Shown here: positions 15,466 to 25,297 of the stretch, in pieces
How the letters are laid out: every line of letters begins with the position of its first letter
Position numbering within the stretch: position 1 is the stretch's first letter
Origin: Pseudoduganella rivuli
Lineage (GTDB): Bacteria; Pseudomonadota; Gammaproteobacteria; Burkholderiales; Burkholderiaceae_D
DNA: 64,000 nt
NCBI RefSeq assembly: GCF_009674485.1
Contig: NZ_WKJJ01000002.1
Span: 186,001-250,000, forward strand
Direction of reading: 5' to 3'
Notes under the pieces: model-generated
What the model was told of the DNA's origin: nothing
Seen by the model: only the letters and a program-made list of their open reading frames with translations
Databases searched by the model: none
Position numbers and translations under genes: made by a program

Positions 15466-18400
15466 TTACGCGCCCAAGGTCATCAGGCTCGCATTGCCGC
15501 CCGCTGCGGTGGTGTTCACGCACAGCGCACGTTCCGCCAGCAGGCGCCACAATGGGATGGCGCCGCTGTCGTCAGTCTCGATAATGCCGACCAGCGCGCC
15601 GTCGCGCGCCGCCATGGGCTCGCGTACAGCCGCTACAAGCGGCGTTTCCACCAAGGCCATCTGGAAGTACCCTTTAAAGCTTTCGAGGGCGCCTATGGCC
15701 TTGATATGGCTTTTAACGGCTGCCGGCAGGTCCACCGGCACGATGTCAGCCGATTTCGGCACGATCACGGCCTGGTTGCCCGTCGCCAGCACGGCCGCCA
15801 GCTGGTTCAGCAAGCCGGCCTGGGTCGCCGCATGGCAGACCACCGCGCCGCGCGAAGCGAAACTCAGGGTATTGCGCTCGCCGGTCGGGCCGGGCAACGC
15901 CACGGTGGTGCCCAGCAGCGATTGATTCCCATACTGTTCCGCCATGGCCGCGACTTTTTCGCGGCCGCTGGTTTTCGCCCATGCCGCCAGCGTATCGAGC
16001 GCGGTATTGGCCGCGCGCTGCTGCGGGCCAGCCACCACGGCGCCGCGCTGCAAACGCTTCAGGTACAGCGGACCGCCCGCTTTCGGACCGGTGCCGGATT
16101 TCCCTTCGCCGCCAAACGGCTGCACGCCCACCACCGCACCGACGATATTGCGGTTCACATAGATATTGCCAACGTGGGCGCGCGACGTGATGAAATCGAT
16201 GGTTTCATCGATGCGCGAATGCACGCCCAAGGTCAGGCCAAAGCCGCTGGCGTTGATCTGGTCGACGATCTTGCCCAGGTCGGCGCGCTGGTAGCGGATC
16301 ACGTGCATCACCGGGCCGAACACTTCCTTCGTCAATTCTTCCAGCGAGCGGATTTCCAGCACGGTCGGCGGCACGAAGGTGCCGTTGGCCCCCACCGGCA
16401 CGCTCAGCGCGTGGAAGCCCACGGCGGTTTTGCGCATCTTCTCGATGTGCGCCAGCAGGTTTTGCTGCGCTTCGCTGTCGATGACAGGGCCGATGTCGGT
16501 GACCAGGCGGTCCGGCGAACCCAGGTTCAATTCGCCCATCGCGCCTTTCAGCATCTTGATGGTCTTGTCGGCGATATCTTCCTGCAGGAACAGCACGCGC
16601 AGCGCCGAGCAGCGCTGGCCCGCGCTGTCGAAGGCGGACGACACGGCATCCTGCACCACCTGCTCCGGCAGCGCCGACGAATCGACGATCATCGCGTTCT
16701 GGCCGCCGGTTTCCGCCACCAGCGGAATGTCCGCGCCTTCGATCACGGCGCGTTTCGCCAGCGTGCGGTTGATCAGCTGCGCAACTTCGGTGGAGCCGGT
16801 GAAGATCACGCCGCGCACGCGGGCGTCGTTGCACAGGCCCGCTCCCACCACGTCACCGCGGCCCGGCAGGAATTGCAGCGCCGCGCGCGGGATGCCCGCT
16901 TCGTGCAGCAATTCCACCGCGCGGTGCGCGATCAACGGCGTTTGTTCCGCAGGTTTTGCCAGCACCACGTTGCCGGCCGCCAGCGCGGCAGCCGCCTGGC
17001 CCGTGAAGATCGCCAGCGGGAAGTTCCATGGGCTGATGCAGGTCACGGGACCCAGCGCCAGCGTATTGGGCTTGCCGACGATTTCCTGGGCGTAGTAGCG
17101 CAGGAAGTCCACCGCTTCGCGGATTTCCGCGATCGCGTTCGGCAGCGACTTGCCCGCCTCGCGGATCGCCAGCGCCATCAGTTCCAGCTGGTGCTGTTCA
17201 AACAAGTCGGCAGCGCGCACCAGGGTGGCGGCGCGCTGCGCCGGCTCCGTGCCCTGCCATTCCAGCGCGAAGTCCGAGGCCGCCGCCAGCGCCGTATCGA
17301 CATCGGCCGCCGCCGCTTCCGTCACCTGGCCCACGATATCGGTGCGCTGGGCCGGATTGACGACCGGCTGCGATGGCTGGCCGACGGTCAGCGCGCCGGC
17401 CAGCAACGGGCCGGCCGTCCACGTGCGCGGTTGCGCCAGCGCGTCGGCCACCTGGCGCAGCGTGTTTTCATTGGACAGGTCGATGCCGGCCGAATTGCGG
17501 CGCGCCGCGCCGAACATGTCCACCGGCAGCGGGATCGCCGGGTGCGGCAGGCCGCCCTGAGTGCGCGCGACTTCCACCGGGTTCTTGATCAGCGATTCGA
17601 TGGCAATCGATTCGTCGACGATCTGGTTGACGAACGACGAGTTGGCGCCGTTTTCCAGCAGGCGGCGCACCAGGTAGGCCAGCAGCGTTTCGTGCGAACC
17701 GACCGGCGCGTAGATGCGGCACGCCTTGCCCAGGTTGTCCTTGCCCACCACTTGGTCGTACAGCGATTCACCCATGCCGTGCAGGCACTGGAATTCATAA
17801 TTGGAAACGTTGTCGCGCTTGGCCCACGTGTAAATGGTCGACAGCGTTTGCGCATTGTGCGTGGCGAACTGCGCGTAAATCACGTCGGTGTTGGCCAGCA
17901 GCTTCTGCGCGCACACCAGGTACGACACGTCGGTATACACCTTGCGCGAATACACCGGGTAGCCGGGCATGCCGTCGACCTGCGCGCGCTTGATTTCCGC
18001 ATCCCAGTAAGCGCCCTTCACCAGGCGCACCATGAACTTGCGGCCGCTGCGGCGGGCCAGGTCGATCAGGTAATCGAGCACGTACGGGCAGCGTTTCTGG
18101 TACGCCTGCACCACGAAGCCAATGCCGTCGAAGCCTTCCAGCGCCGGATCGAAGGCCATCGCTTCCATCAGGTCCAGCGACAGTTCCAGGCGGTCCGCTT
18201 CTTCCGCATCGATGTTCAAGCCGATGTTGTATTGCTTGGCCAGTTTCACCAGCGCCGTCAGGCGCGGCAGCAGTTCGCTCATGACGCGGGCGCGCTGGGC
18301 GCGCGAGTAGCGCGGGTGCAGCGCCGACAGTTTCACGGAAATGCCGGGACCGTCCTTGATGCCGCGGCCATTCGACGCGCGGCCGATGGCGTGGATCGCG

Positions 18401-19107
18401 GTTTCATAGGCGGCGTAGTAATTGTCGGCGTCGGCCGCGGTCAATGCGGCTTCGCCCAGCATGTCGTACGAATAGCGGTAACCGCGCGCTTCGTTCGGCT
18501 TGCCGTTCTTGATGGCTTCATCGATGGTCTGGCCCGTGACGAACTGGTTGCCCAGCATGCGCATGGCCAGGTCGACGCCCTTGCGGATCAGCGGTTCGCC
18601 GCCTTTCGCGATCAAACGCGTGATGGCCGAGCCCAGGCCTTCTTCACTGGACGACGACACCAGCTTGCCCGTCACCAGCAAGCCCCAGGTGGCGGCGTTG
18701 ACGAACATCGACGGCGATTCGCCCAGGTGCTTGCGCCAGTCGCCCTTGCTGATCTTGTCGGCGATCAGGCGGTCGGCGGTGGCGGCGTCCGGAATACGCA
18801 ACAGCGCTTCGGCCAGGCACATCAGCGCCACGCCTTCTTCGGACGACAACGAGAATTCATGCATCAGCGCATCCACGCCGGAAGCGCGGGTGCGCTCCTT
18901 GCGTACGGACGACACCAGTTTATGGGCCAGCGCCTGTGCTTCCATCGTGCTGCCGTCGTCACGTACCTGGCTTAACAGCCATTGCACGGCTTCGGTCTCG
19001 TCGCGGCGGTAGGCCGCGGTGATGGCTGCGCGCAGAGGGGTAGGATCGCGCAGGATTTCCGCCGACAGCGCGGAAAACGGAGTGGTGGTGCTTGCAGCTG
19101 CTTGCAT
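15466..19107 (-). CDS. putA: Bifunctional proline dehydrogenase / L-glutamate-gamma-semialdehyde dehydrogenase
   Basis: Oxidises proline to glutamate in two steps: an FAD proline dehydrogenase barrel (about residues 190-480) and an NAD aldehyde dehydrogenase domain (about 580-1020). The aldehyde dehydrogenase Cys lies in FDSAGQRCSALRVLF near residue 832 and a conserved Glu in VAETGGQNAM near 798. The barrel ends with the family segment YAPVGSHETLLAYLVRRLLENGANSSFVN. At 1213 residues it is shorter than the roughly 1320-residue trifunctional PutA, and it has no N-terminal ribbon-helix-helix region, so it should not repress its own gene. The divergent Lrp-type gene is the likely regulator. A terminator-like hairpin lies in its leader. 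Confidence 0.96.
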   Translation of the reverse strand: MQAAASTTTPFSALSAEILRDPTPLRAAITAAYRRDETEAVQWLLSQVRDDGSTMEAQALAHKLVSSVRKERTRASGVDALMHEFSLSSEEGVALMCLAEALLRIPDAATADRLIADKISKGDWRKHLGESPSMFVNAATWGLLVTGKLVSSSSEEGLGSAITRLIAKGGEPLIRKGVDLAMRMLGNQFVTGQTIDEAIKNGKPNEARGYRYSYDMLGEAALTAADADNYYAAYETAIHAIGRASNGRGIKDGPGISVKLSALHPRYSRAQRARVMSELLPRLTALVKLAKQYNIGLNIDAEEADRLELSLDLMEAMAFDPALEGFDGIGFVVQAYQKRCPYVLDYLIDLARRSGRKFMVRLVKGAYWDAEIKRAQVDGMPGYPVYSRKVYTDVSYLVCAQKLLANTDVIYAQFATHNAQTLSTIYTWAKRDNVSNYEFQCLHGMGESLYDQVVGKDNLGKACRIYAPVGSHETLLAYLVRRLLENGANSSFVNQIVDESIAIESLIKNPVEVARTQGGLPHPAIPLPVDMFGAARRNSAGIDLSNENTLRQVADALAQPRTWTAGPLLAGALTVGQPSQPVVNPAQRTDIVGQVTEAAAADVDTALAAASDFALEWQGTEPAQRAATLVRAADLFEQHQLELMALAIREAGKSLPNAIAEIREAVDFLRYYAQEIVGKPNTLALGPVTCISPWNFPLAIFTGQAAAALAAGNVVLAKPAEQTPLIAHRAVELLHEAGIPRAALQFLPGRGDVVGAGLCNDARVRGVIFTGSTEVAQLINRTLAKRAVIEGADIPLVAETGGQNAMIVDSSALPEQVVQDAVSSAFDSAGQRCSALRVLFLQEDIADKTIKMLKGAMGELNLGSPDRLVTDIGPVIDSEAQQNLLAHIEKMRKTAVGFHALSVPVGANGTFVPPTVLEIRSLEELTKEVFGPVMHVIRYQRADLGKIVDQINASGFGLTLGVHSRIDETIDFITSRAHVGNIYVNRNIVGAVVGVQPFGGEGKSGTGPKAGGPLYLKRLQRGAVVAGPQQRAANTALDTLAAWAKTSGREKVAAMAEQYGNQSLLGTTVALPGPTGERNTLSFASRGAVVCHAATQAGLLNQLAAVLATGNQAVIVPKSADIVPVDLPAAVKSHIKAIGALESFKGYFQMALVETPLVAAVREPMAARDGALVGIIETDDSGAIPLWRLLAERALCVNTTAAGGNASLMTLGA

Positions 19108-19158
19108 GAGGTCTCTCTACAAAGGGGTGTTTTCAGGAGCCCGCCGCACGGAACTGTG

Positions 19159-19194
19159 AAAAAAACGCCCGCCCGACTTGTGGCTGGGCGAGCG
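19159..19194 (-). terminator. Terminator-like hairpin in the putA leader (possible attenuator)
   Basis: On the minus strand GGGCGAGCG-type and CGCCCGCCC arms (19186-19194 and 19166-19174) form a 9-bp stem with one mismatch and an 11-base loop, followed by seven T residues. It lies 52-87 bases upstream of the putA ATG. A weak -10-like TACAAT (19222-19227) lies upstream of it. If the promoter is there, transcription must pass this structure. Confidence 0.6.
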
Positions 19195-19329
19195 TATTTC
19201 CGTGTGACTGCTGATGATTCGATTGTAGAGGGATTTCTTCTGGATTAATTCTGGTATTACTTAGTACTAGCCATACATTGTTTTTGGTGAGAGAATTTGA
19301 CCAAATAAAATTAGAAGGGGAAATTATCC

Positions 19330-19785
19330 ATGCTGGACAAGATTAGCAAGAAGATCCTGATGGAGCTGCAGAGCGACGGGCGCATCAGCAATGTCGAACT
19401 GGCTGCGCGCGTGAACCTGTCGCCGGCTGCCTGCCTGGAGCGCGTGCGCAAGCTGCACGAGTCCGGCTACATCATGGGCTACACCGCCCAACTCAATCCG
19501 CAATTGCTGGACGTGTCGTTGCTGGTGTTTATTGAGGTCGTGCTAGATCGTACCACGCCGGAAGTATTTGATGCATTTAAACAAAGCGTGCAATTGATCC
19601 CCGAAGTGCTGGAGTGCCACATGGTGGCGGGCGGCTTCGATTACTTGGTCAAGGCGCGCGTCAAGGATATGGCGGCTTACCGGGAATTCCTGGGCAAGAC
19701 GCTGTTACAGAAGGGTGTGCGGGAAACCCACACCTACGCGGTGATGGAAGAAGTCAAAAATACAAGCAAGCTGCCTATCAAGTAG
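19330..19785 (+). CDS. Lrp/AsnC-family transcriptional regulator, divergent from putA
   Basis: A 151-residue protein with an N-terminal winged helix-turn-helix ([40 protein letters not shown]) and a C-terminal ligand-binding domain ([29 protein letters not shown]). AGGGG precedes the ATG. It is separated from putA by a 222-base divergent region. In many proteobacteria a proline-responsive Lrp homologue activates putA. That role is inferred here from position and from the lack of a repressor domain in PutA. Confidence 0.9.
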   Translation: MLDKISKKILMELQSDGRISNVELAARVNLSPAACLERVRKLHESGYIMGYTAQLNPQLLDVSLLVFIEVVLDRTTPEVFDAFKQSVQLIPEVLECHMVAGGFDYLVKARVKDMAAYREFLGKTLLQKGVRETHTYAVMEEVKNTSKLPIK

Positions 19786-19913
19786 TCAAACCGCTGCACG
19801 GGCGCAGCCAGAACGGAACCGGCAAGCGGCAGGTGCTCCCTTCGCACCTGCTGCCTTCCGGTCCAGGCCCGTATTCGCGGATGCAAGGCAAGCTTGTGCG
19901 ACTCGGAGGAGAC

Positions 19914-21473
19914 ATGAAGTTGCAGCGCAAGCAGGTGCATCACGTTGGTTGGGTATTGGGGGCGGCCGCGGCGGGTTCGCTGGTTTCATGGACGGCGCAG
20001 CAAGTGGCCGGCGGCGGTGCGGTCCCGGTGTGGCCGGCCGCACTGGCGGCGCTGACCGGCGCCCTGCTGGTCCAGTTCAAGGGCGCGGGCCGCAGTGACG
20101 AGGGCCCGCAGCGCTTTGCCCGCACGGTGGGCGAAGAAATCGACGCCATCATGATCGGTGCGGCGGAAACCTCGTATTTCGTCGATTCCGTCAAAAAGAA
20201 AATTGAATCGGATGTGCGCACGGCCGGCGAGATCGTCACCGGCTCGGGCCAGAACGCGCGCACCACGGAGAAAATTGCCGCCAATGCGGAACGGGCCGCG
20301 CAAGTGGCGGCCCGCGTGCGTGCGGAAACGGAAACCGGGCGCACCGAGGCGGACCAGGGGCTGGAGCGCATCCGCCGCGCCCGCGCCGATGCGCAGCAAG
20401 CCGCGTCCGTGATGGCGGACTTGCAAGACAAGGCCAAGCGCATTTACGGCTTTACCACCGCCATTACTGAAATCTCGGCCCGTACCAATCTGCTGGCGCT
20501 GAATGCCGCCATCGAAGCGGCGCGCGCCGGCGAACAGGGCCGGGGCTTTGCCGTGGTGGCGGGCGAAGTGCGGCAACTGGCGCAGCGCACCAAGGAAGCC
20601 ACCGATGAAATCTCGCTGATGGTGCGGGCCATCAATGAGCAGGCGGAAGTCGCCAGCAAGGGCATGAATTCGCTGGCGTCCAGCGTCAGCGACGCAGCGC
20701 AGAACGTGGAAACCGTGCATGGCTTGCTGTCGTCGATCGAGCAATCGTCGGGCGTGTCGGAAACGGAAATCGGGGAAATCGCCCGCGCCTCGCGCGAGCA
20801 CGTCGACACGACGCACGTGATTGCCGACGCCATTGCGCAAATCCGCGACAGCATGCTGTCGACGGAAGGCGACCTGCCGCGCGCGGCCGGTTCCGCGATG
20901 GCGGTGGCGGAGCGGGCCGAAGTCATCACGGCGGCGCTGGGCAGTGCGCAGGTGCCGACCGCGCACGACGACATCATTCGCGCGGCGCAGGACGCGGCGC
21001 GCGCAGTCGGCCACCTGTTCGAAGACGCCATCAAGCGCGGCCAGATCAGCGAAGCGGCGCTGTTCGACCGCCACTACGTGCCGATCCCGAACACGGATCC
21101 GCCCAAGCACACCACGCAGTTCGACAAGTTCACCGACCGCGTGCTGCCGGACTTGCAGGAAAGCCTGCTGGCGTCGATGCCGCAACTGGCCTATGCGGGC
21201 GCGGTGGACAACAATGGCTACTTCCCGACCCACAACCGGAAATTTTCCCAGCCGCTGACGGGCAATTACGATATCGACATCGTTAACAACCGCACCAAAC
21301 GCATCTTCAGCGACCGCACGGGCAAGCGCTGCGGGTCGAACACGACGCCGTTCCTGTTACAGACGTACAAGCGGGATACCGGGGAAGTGATGCATGACCT
21401 GTCCGCGCCGATTTACGTGAACGGGCGGCATTGGGGCGGGTTCAGGATCGGGTACAAGTCGGCGGGGCACTGA
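19914..21473 (+). CDS. Methyl-accepting chemotaxis protein with C-terminal sensory domain
   Basis: Chemoreceptor-like signalling protein of 519 residues, started at ATG 19914, which has a near-perfect GGAGGAGAC upstream. Two hydrophobic segments lie at the N-terminus (about residues 8-30 and 38-58), with no sizeable periplasmic domain and no clear HAMP. The conserved signalling hairpin tip [20 protein letters not shown] begins near residue 189. After the signalling domain, residues about 375-519 form a separate domain beginning [17 protein letters not shown] and ending WGGFRIGY, a Cache/PAS-like sensor placed after the coiled coil. Signal input is therefore probably cytoplasmic. A strong terminator follows. 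The ligand is unknown. Confidence 0.88.
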   Translation: MKLQRKQVHHVGWVLGAAAAGSLVSWTAQQVAGGGAVPVWPAALAALTGALLVQFKGAGRSDEGPQRFARTVGEEIDAIMIGAAETSYFVDSVKKKIESDVRTAGEIVTGSGQNARTTEKIAANAERAAQVAARVRAETETGRTEADQGLERIRRARADAQQAASVMADLQDKAKRIYGFTTAITEISARTNLLALNAAIEAARAGEQGRGFAVVAGEVRQLAQRTKEATDEISLMVRAINEQAEVASKGMNSLASSVSDAAQNVETVHGLLSSIEQSSGVSETEIGEIARASREHVDTTHVIADAIAQIRDSMLSTEGDLPRAAGSAMAVAERAEVITAALGSAQVPTAHDDIIRAAQDAARAVGHLFEDAIKRGQISEAALFDRHYVPIPNTDPPKHTTQFDKFTDRVLPDLQESLLASMPQLAYAGAVDNNGYFPTHNRKFSQPLTGNYDIDIVNNRTKRIFSDRTGKRCGSNTTPFLLQTYKRDTGEVMHDLSAPIYVNGRHWGGFRIGYKSAGH

Positions 21474-21482
21474 GCCCGGAGT

Positions 21483-21513
21483 CCCGTCATCCCCGCAGGA
21501 ATGACGGGTTTTT
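21483..21513. terminator. Intrinsic terminator after MCP gene
   Basis: CCCGTCAT (21483-21490) pairs with ATGACGGG (21501-21508) and is followed by TTTTT. It separates the rightward MCP gene from the leftward LysR gene ending at 21521, so both could use it, although the T-run favours the MCP transcript. Confidence 0.85.
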
Positions 21514-21520
21514 GCGATGC

Positions 21521-22489
21521 TTAATCAATATCGCTGCGCGGCGCCGTCCCTGGCGCGGTTTTCTGTACCACGGTGTTCATGGCTTCCAGGTTTGCGCGCA
21601 ACCACTTGTGGGCCGGGCTGCGGGCATCGCGTTCGTGCCACAGCATATCCAGGTGCACGGCCGGCAGCTGGAATGGCAATTCCTTGTGCACCAGCGCGTC
21701 CGTCATGCCGGTCGAGGCGATCAGGTGCTTTGGCAGCACGGTGACCAGGTCCGAATTGGCCACCACGCGGCCCGCGGTGAAGAACTGGTTCACCGTCAGC
21801 AGGATGCGGCGCTCGCGCTGGATTTGCGCCAGCGCTTCATCGACCAGGCCGTGCGCGCGGCCGGAGAAGCTGACCAGCAAATGGTTCGCCGCGCAATAGT
21901 TATCCAGTGTCAGTTCGACTTTCGCCAGCGGGTGGTCGCGCCGCATCACGCAGACATAGTGGCCGGAATACAGGCGCTCGTGGCGGATCGGGGAACTCGT
22001 GTCGGACGACAGTTGGGCCGCCACGCCGGGGAAGAAGCCGACCGCCAGGTCGACGTCGCCGCGTAACAGCATGGGACGCGGCTCGCGCGTGGTCAGCGGC
22101 ACCATGCGCACATTGACGCCGGGCGCCTCGCGCTCGATCGAACGCATCAGCGACGGCAGCCAGAATGCGGCGGTGGCGTCGGCCATCGCCAGGCGGAAGG
22201 TGGCGTGCGCTTTCGACACATCGAACGTTTCCGGGGTGACGGCCGCTTCCAGGCTGGCCAGTGCGCTGCGCACCGATGGCCATAACGCTTCCGCGCGGGG
22301 CGTCGGCTTGACACCGTAGGCGGTGCGGATCAGCAGCTCGTCGCCCAGGCTTTCGCGCAGGCGCTTGATCGCGTTCGACACCGCAGGCTGCGTCATGGCC
22401 AGGTGGCCGGCTGCGCGCGTCAGGTTTTGCTCGGTCATGACTGCGTCGAAGACACGCAGCAAGTTTAAGTCCAGCGTCAGAAAGCTCAT
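21521..22489 (-). CDS. LysR-family transcriptional regulator
   Basis: A 322-residue regulator with an N-terminal LysR helix-turn-helix (LDLNLLRVFDAVMTEQNLTRAAGHLAMTQPAVSNAIKRLRESLGDEL) and a PBP2-type effector domain resembling the NodD/LinR group. It is divergent from the small membrane protein gene at 22606 with a 116-base gap carrying a short inverted repeat. No catabolic gene is adjacent, so its target is not evident. Confidence 0.9.
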   Translation of the reverse strand: MSFLTLDLNLLRVFDAVMTEQNLTRAAGHLAMTQPAVSNAIKRLRESLGDELLIRTAYGVKPTPRAEALWPSVRSALASLEAAVTPETFDVSKAHATFRLAMADATAAFWLPSLMRSIEREAPGVNVRMVPLTTREPRPMLLRGDVDLAVGFFPGVAAQLSSDTSSPIRHERLYSGHYVCVMRRDHPLAKVELTLDNYCAANHLLVSFSGRAHGLVDEALAQIQRERRILLTVNQFFTAGRVVANSDLVTVLPKHLIASTGMTDALVHKELPFQLPAVHLDMLWHERDARSPAHKWLRANLEAMNTVVQKTAPGTAPRSDID

Positions 22490-22508
22490 GGTATGTAGGT
22501 GTGGACTT

Positions 22509-22523
22509 ATTCGCTTTCCGAAT
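22509..22523. promoter_or_regulatory. Candidate LysR-type operator
   Basis: ATTCG-N5-CGAAT interrupted palindrome, 20 bases upstream of the LysR start, where an autoregulatory site would be expected. The arms are only five bases, so it is a weak call. Confidence 0.35.
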
Positions 22524-22605
22524 GATTGATATCGGGAAACGAAATTGGATTTATATGTTGCAGCGCACTATAGTTACGCTTGATTGTAATGTTTCCTGAA
22601 CTTCG

Positions 22606-22899
22606 ATGTCTACCTTCATTTCTGCTGTACAAGCCTTACTTTTGCAAGTCTCGCTGATGACCGCGTTGCAAGCGGTGTTGGGCGCCGTGCTGGTGCTGTT
22701 CCTGGTCCTGTTGTTCAAGCCGCTGCTGCTGGGTGTGGTCCGCGCGCTGGCGCTGGCCATCCACCCGAAGCCAACCTGCGAAGAACGCGCCCAGCGCCGC
22801 AAGATGCGCGACGCGCTGGTGCTGAACCGCATGCTCAACTCGATGGAAGTCGCCCCCAGCCACGCCGCCGAACTGCGCGCCCTGGCCGCCCGCGCTTAA
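22606..22899 (+). CDS. Small membrane protein of unknown function
   Basis: A 97-residue protein I cannot assign. One long hydrophobic stretch covers about residues 8-52, enough for one or two membrane spans. It is followed by a charged cytoplasmic-looking tail containing HPKPTCEERAQRRKMRDALVLNRMLNSM. Codon use resembles its neighbours and a clear terminator follows the stop, which supports a real gene. No good Shine-Dalgarno sequence is visible before the ATG. Confidence 0.65.
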   Translation: MSTFISAVQALLLQVSLMTALQAVLGAVLVLFLVLLFKPLLLGVVRALALAIHPKPTCEERAQRRKMRDALVLNRMLNSMEVAPSHAAELRALAARA

Positions 22900-22918
22900 G
22901 TCCCCCGCGCACCAAGCC

Positions 22919-22957
22919 AATCGGCGCCCAGCTTCCCAGCCGGCGCCGATTTTCTTT
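22919..22957 (+). terminator. Intrinsic terminator
   Basis: AATCGGCGCC (22919-22928) pairs perfectly with GGCGCCGATT (22942-22951) around a 13-base loop, followed by a T-rich tail. It lies 20 bases after the stop of the small membrane protein. Confidence 0.85.
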
Positions 22958-22985
22958 TCCAGTGCCAGAATCCAGTCGATATTTC

Positions 22986-23050
22986 GGGGCCTGGCCCTTT
23001 TCGTACTATCGTTCTCTTAGCGAACGATAGTGCAAAAGGGGCCAGGCCCC
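22986..23050. repeat. Long REP/BIME-like hairpin
   Basis: Two near-perfect inverted arms of about 29 bases. The left is GGGGCCTGGCCC followed by TTTT and ACTATCGTTC; the right is GAACGATAGTGC, AAAA and GGGGCCAGGCCCC. The right arm repeats the element at 15277-15305 beside the REP-associated transposase. Two further GGCCCCTGGGG-like fragments follow at 23046-23075. Confidence 0.8.
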
Positions 23051-23078
23051 TGGGGGAGGGGTTAGGCCCCTGGGGTAA

Positions 23079-23678
23079 CTATTTTTCGCCCAGCAGCTGT
23101 GGCTTCAGCGAACTGTCCACCGGCTTGTCGCCGATCCAGATGCGCAGGATGGCGTTGTAGAACGCCTGGTCGGGCAGGACGGGGCCGATCGGCTTGCCGT
23201 TCAGGAAACATTGCGTGCCGCTGCCGGGGATCCAATCCACTGTCAGCGCATCGCCCTTCTTCAAGCCCGGGAACGACGCGAACATTTCACCAAATTGCTT
23301 GGTTTGCGGCACGATCTTGGCGCGCTCGGCCGCGTCCGTGTTGTCGTTCAGGCCCGCCATGAAGGCTTTGCCGAATTCTTCCGACGTCAGTTCGCGCAGC
23401 ACGACGATGTGCACGCGGCGTGCACCCGGCGCCGCCAGCACGTCGGCCACATTGGTTTTCTTGTCCTGCAAATACAGGCCCAGCGCATAGACTTTAAAGA
23501 TGACCTTGGTGCGCAAGCCCGCGCCATTGAGCTTCAGGGTTTGGCCGGCCACGGTGGCCGTGTCGTCGAATTTCACGCCGGCCACGTCCACGGCGGCCAA
23601 GGCAGGCTGGAAGGATGCGGCCGCCAGCACTACGGCCGCGGCGGCGGATTTCAGGATCGTCCTGCGGAAGGATTGCAT
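23079..23678 (-). CDS. Exported chalcone-isomerase-like protein
   Basis: A 199-residue protein with a signal peptide of about 28 residues ending ALA and the chalcone-isomerase-like fold recognised in VAGVKFDDTATVAGQTLKLNGAGLRTKVIFKVYALGLYL and WIPGSGTQCFLNGKPI. Bacterial members are periplasmic and their role is not established; true flavonoid isomerase activity is not implied. GGAGACAGC precedes the ATG. It follows the ferredoxin gene on the same strand after 76 bases. Confidence 0.8.
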   Translation of the reverse strand: MQSFRRTILKSAAAAVVLAAASFQPALAAVDVAGVKFDDTATVAGQTLKLNGAGLRTKVIFKVYALGLYLQDKKTNVADVLAAPGARRVHIVVLRELTSEEFGKAFMAGLNDNTDAAERAKIVPQTKQFGEMFASFPGLKKGDALTVDWIPGSGTQCFLNGKPIGPVLPDQAFYNAILRIWIGDKPVDSSLKPQLLGEK

Positions 23679-23754
23679 GCTGTCTCCATGGTGTTGTTTT
23701 GTGGTGCCGACTATAACATCCGCACCCCGCCATGGATTCGTACGATCATACTTT

Positions 23755-24539
<785 letters not shown>

Positions 24540-24630
24540 CTACAGTTACTCCAAACAATAGAAAGCGCATTATGCCTGAAAATCAGGCTTTGCCGCAGTG
24601 CAGCAGCGCCTCAGCCGGTATCCTGTGGTA

Positions 24631-25266
24631 TCAGCCGTTGTACTGAAGTAAATGGTAGTACACCATCCCCGCCTTGTCAGCGCGCATGACTTCCCACCCC
24701 GCCATCCACTCCGGCGCCTCGCCGTCGGCAAAGGTCAGCGGCAAACCGGATTCCGCATAGACCAGCGCGCCTGGCGCCAGCAATTTCGTGCACAGCGGCA
24801 GCGCGCGGGCCAGGAAATCCTGCTGGTAAGGGGGATCGAGGAAGATCAGGTCGAATTGCTGGCCGCGCGACGCCAGCGATTGCGCCAGCACCAGCGCATC
24901 GGCGCGTTGCAACGTCACGTTGGCGGCGTTCAGCTTGGTCTTGATGGTGTCGAGCTGGCGGATCACGGCGGTATTGGTGTCCGCCATCAGCACGTTGGCC
25001 GCGCCGCGGCTGGCTGCCTCGAAACCCAGCGCGCCGCTGCCGGCAAACAAGTCCAGCACCCTGGCCTGTGCCCAGTTGGCGTTGCGCAAATGGCTGATCC
25101 AGTTGAACACGGTTTCACGCACGCGGTCCGGTGTGGGACGCAGGCCCAGCGCTTCCAGCACCGGCAACGGCGTGCGTTTCCAGTCGCCGCCGATGATGCG
25201 CACCTGGTTGCTGTGTTTGGGGCCGTGGACCGGGACTTTAGGAGGTTTAGTCGACTTCTTTTGCAT
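24631..25266 (-). CDS. rsmD: 16S rRNA (guanine(966)-N(2))-methyltransferase
   Basis: Methylates G966 of 16S rRNA. The 211 residues contain RIIGGDWKRTPLPV and RPTPDRVRETVFNWI at the start, the SAM-binding LDLFAGSGALGFEAASRGA and the catalytic IFLDPPY motif. A short basic N-terminal extension precedes the fold. A small stem-loop (GCCTGA/TCAGGC at 24574-24588) lies in the 100-base gap before coaD. Confidence 0.95.
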   Translation of the reverse strand: MQKKSTKPPKVPVHGPKHSNQVRIIGGDWKRTPLPVLEALGLRPTPDRVRETVFNWISHLRNANWAQARVLDLFAGSGALGFEAASRGAANVLMADTNTAVIRQLDTIKTKLNAANVTLQRADALVLAQSLASRGQQFDLIFLDPPYQQDFLARALPLCTKLLAPGALVYAESGLPLTFADGEAPEWMAGWEVMRADKAGMVYYHLLQYNG

Positions 25267-25297
25267 GGGCGGAACTATACCATGCTGGATTTACCCC

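Noticed and set aside
15706..18975. A 1089-codon rightward open frame antisense to putA
   Set aside because: It is a shadow of the high-GC putA coding frame with His/Arg/Gln-rich, non-protein-like composition; the putA product is complete and recognisable.
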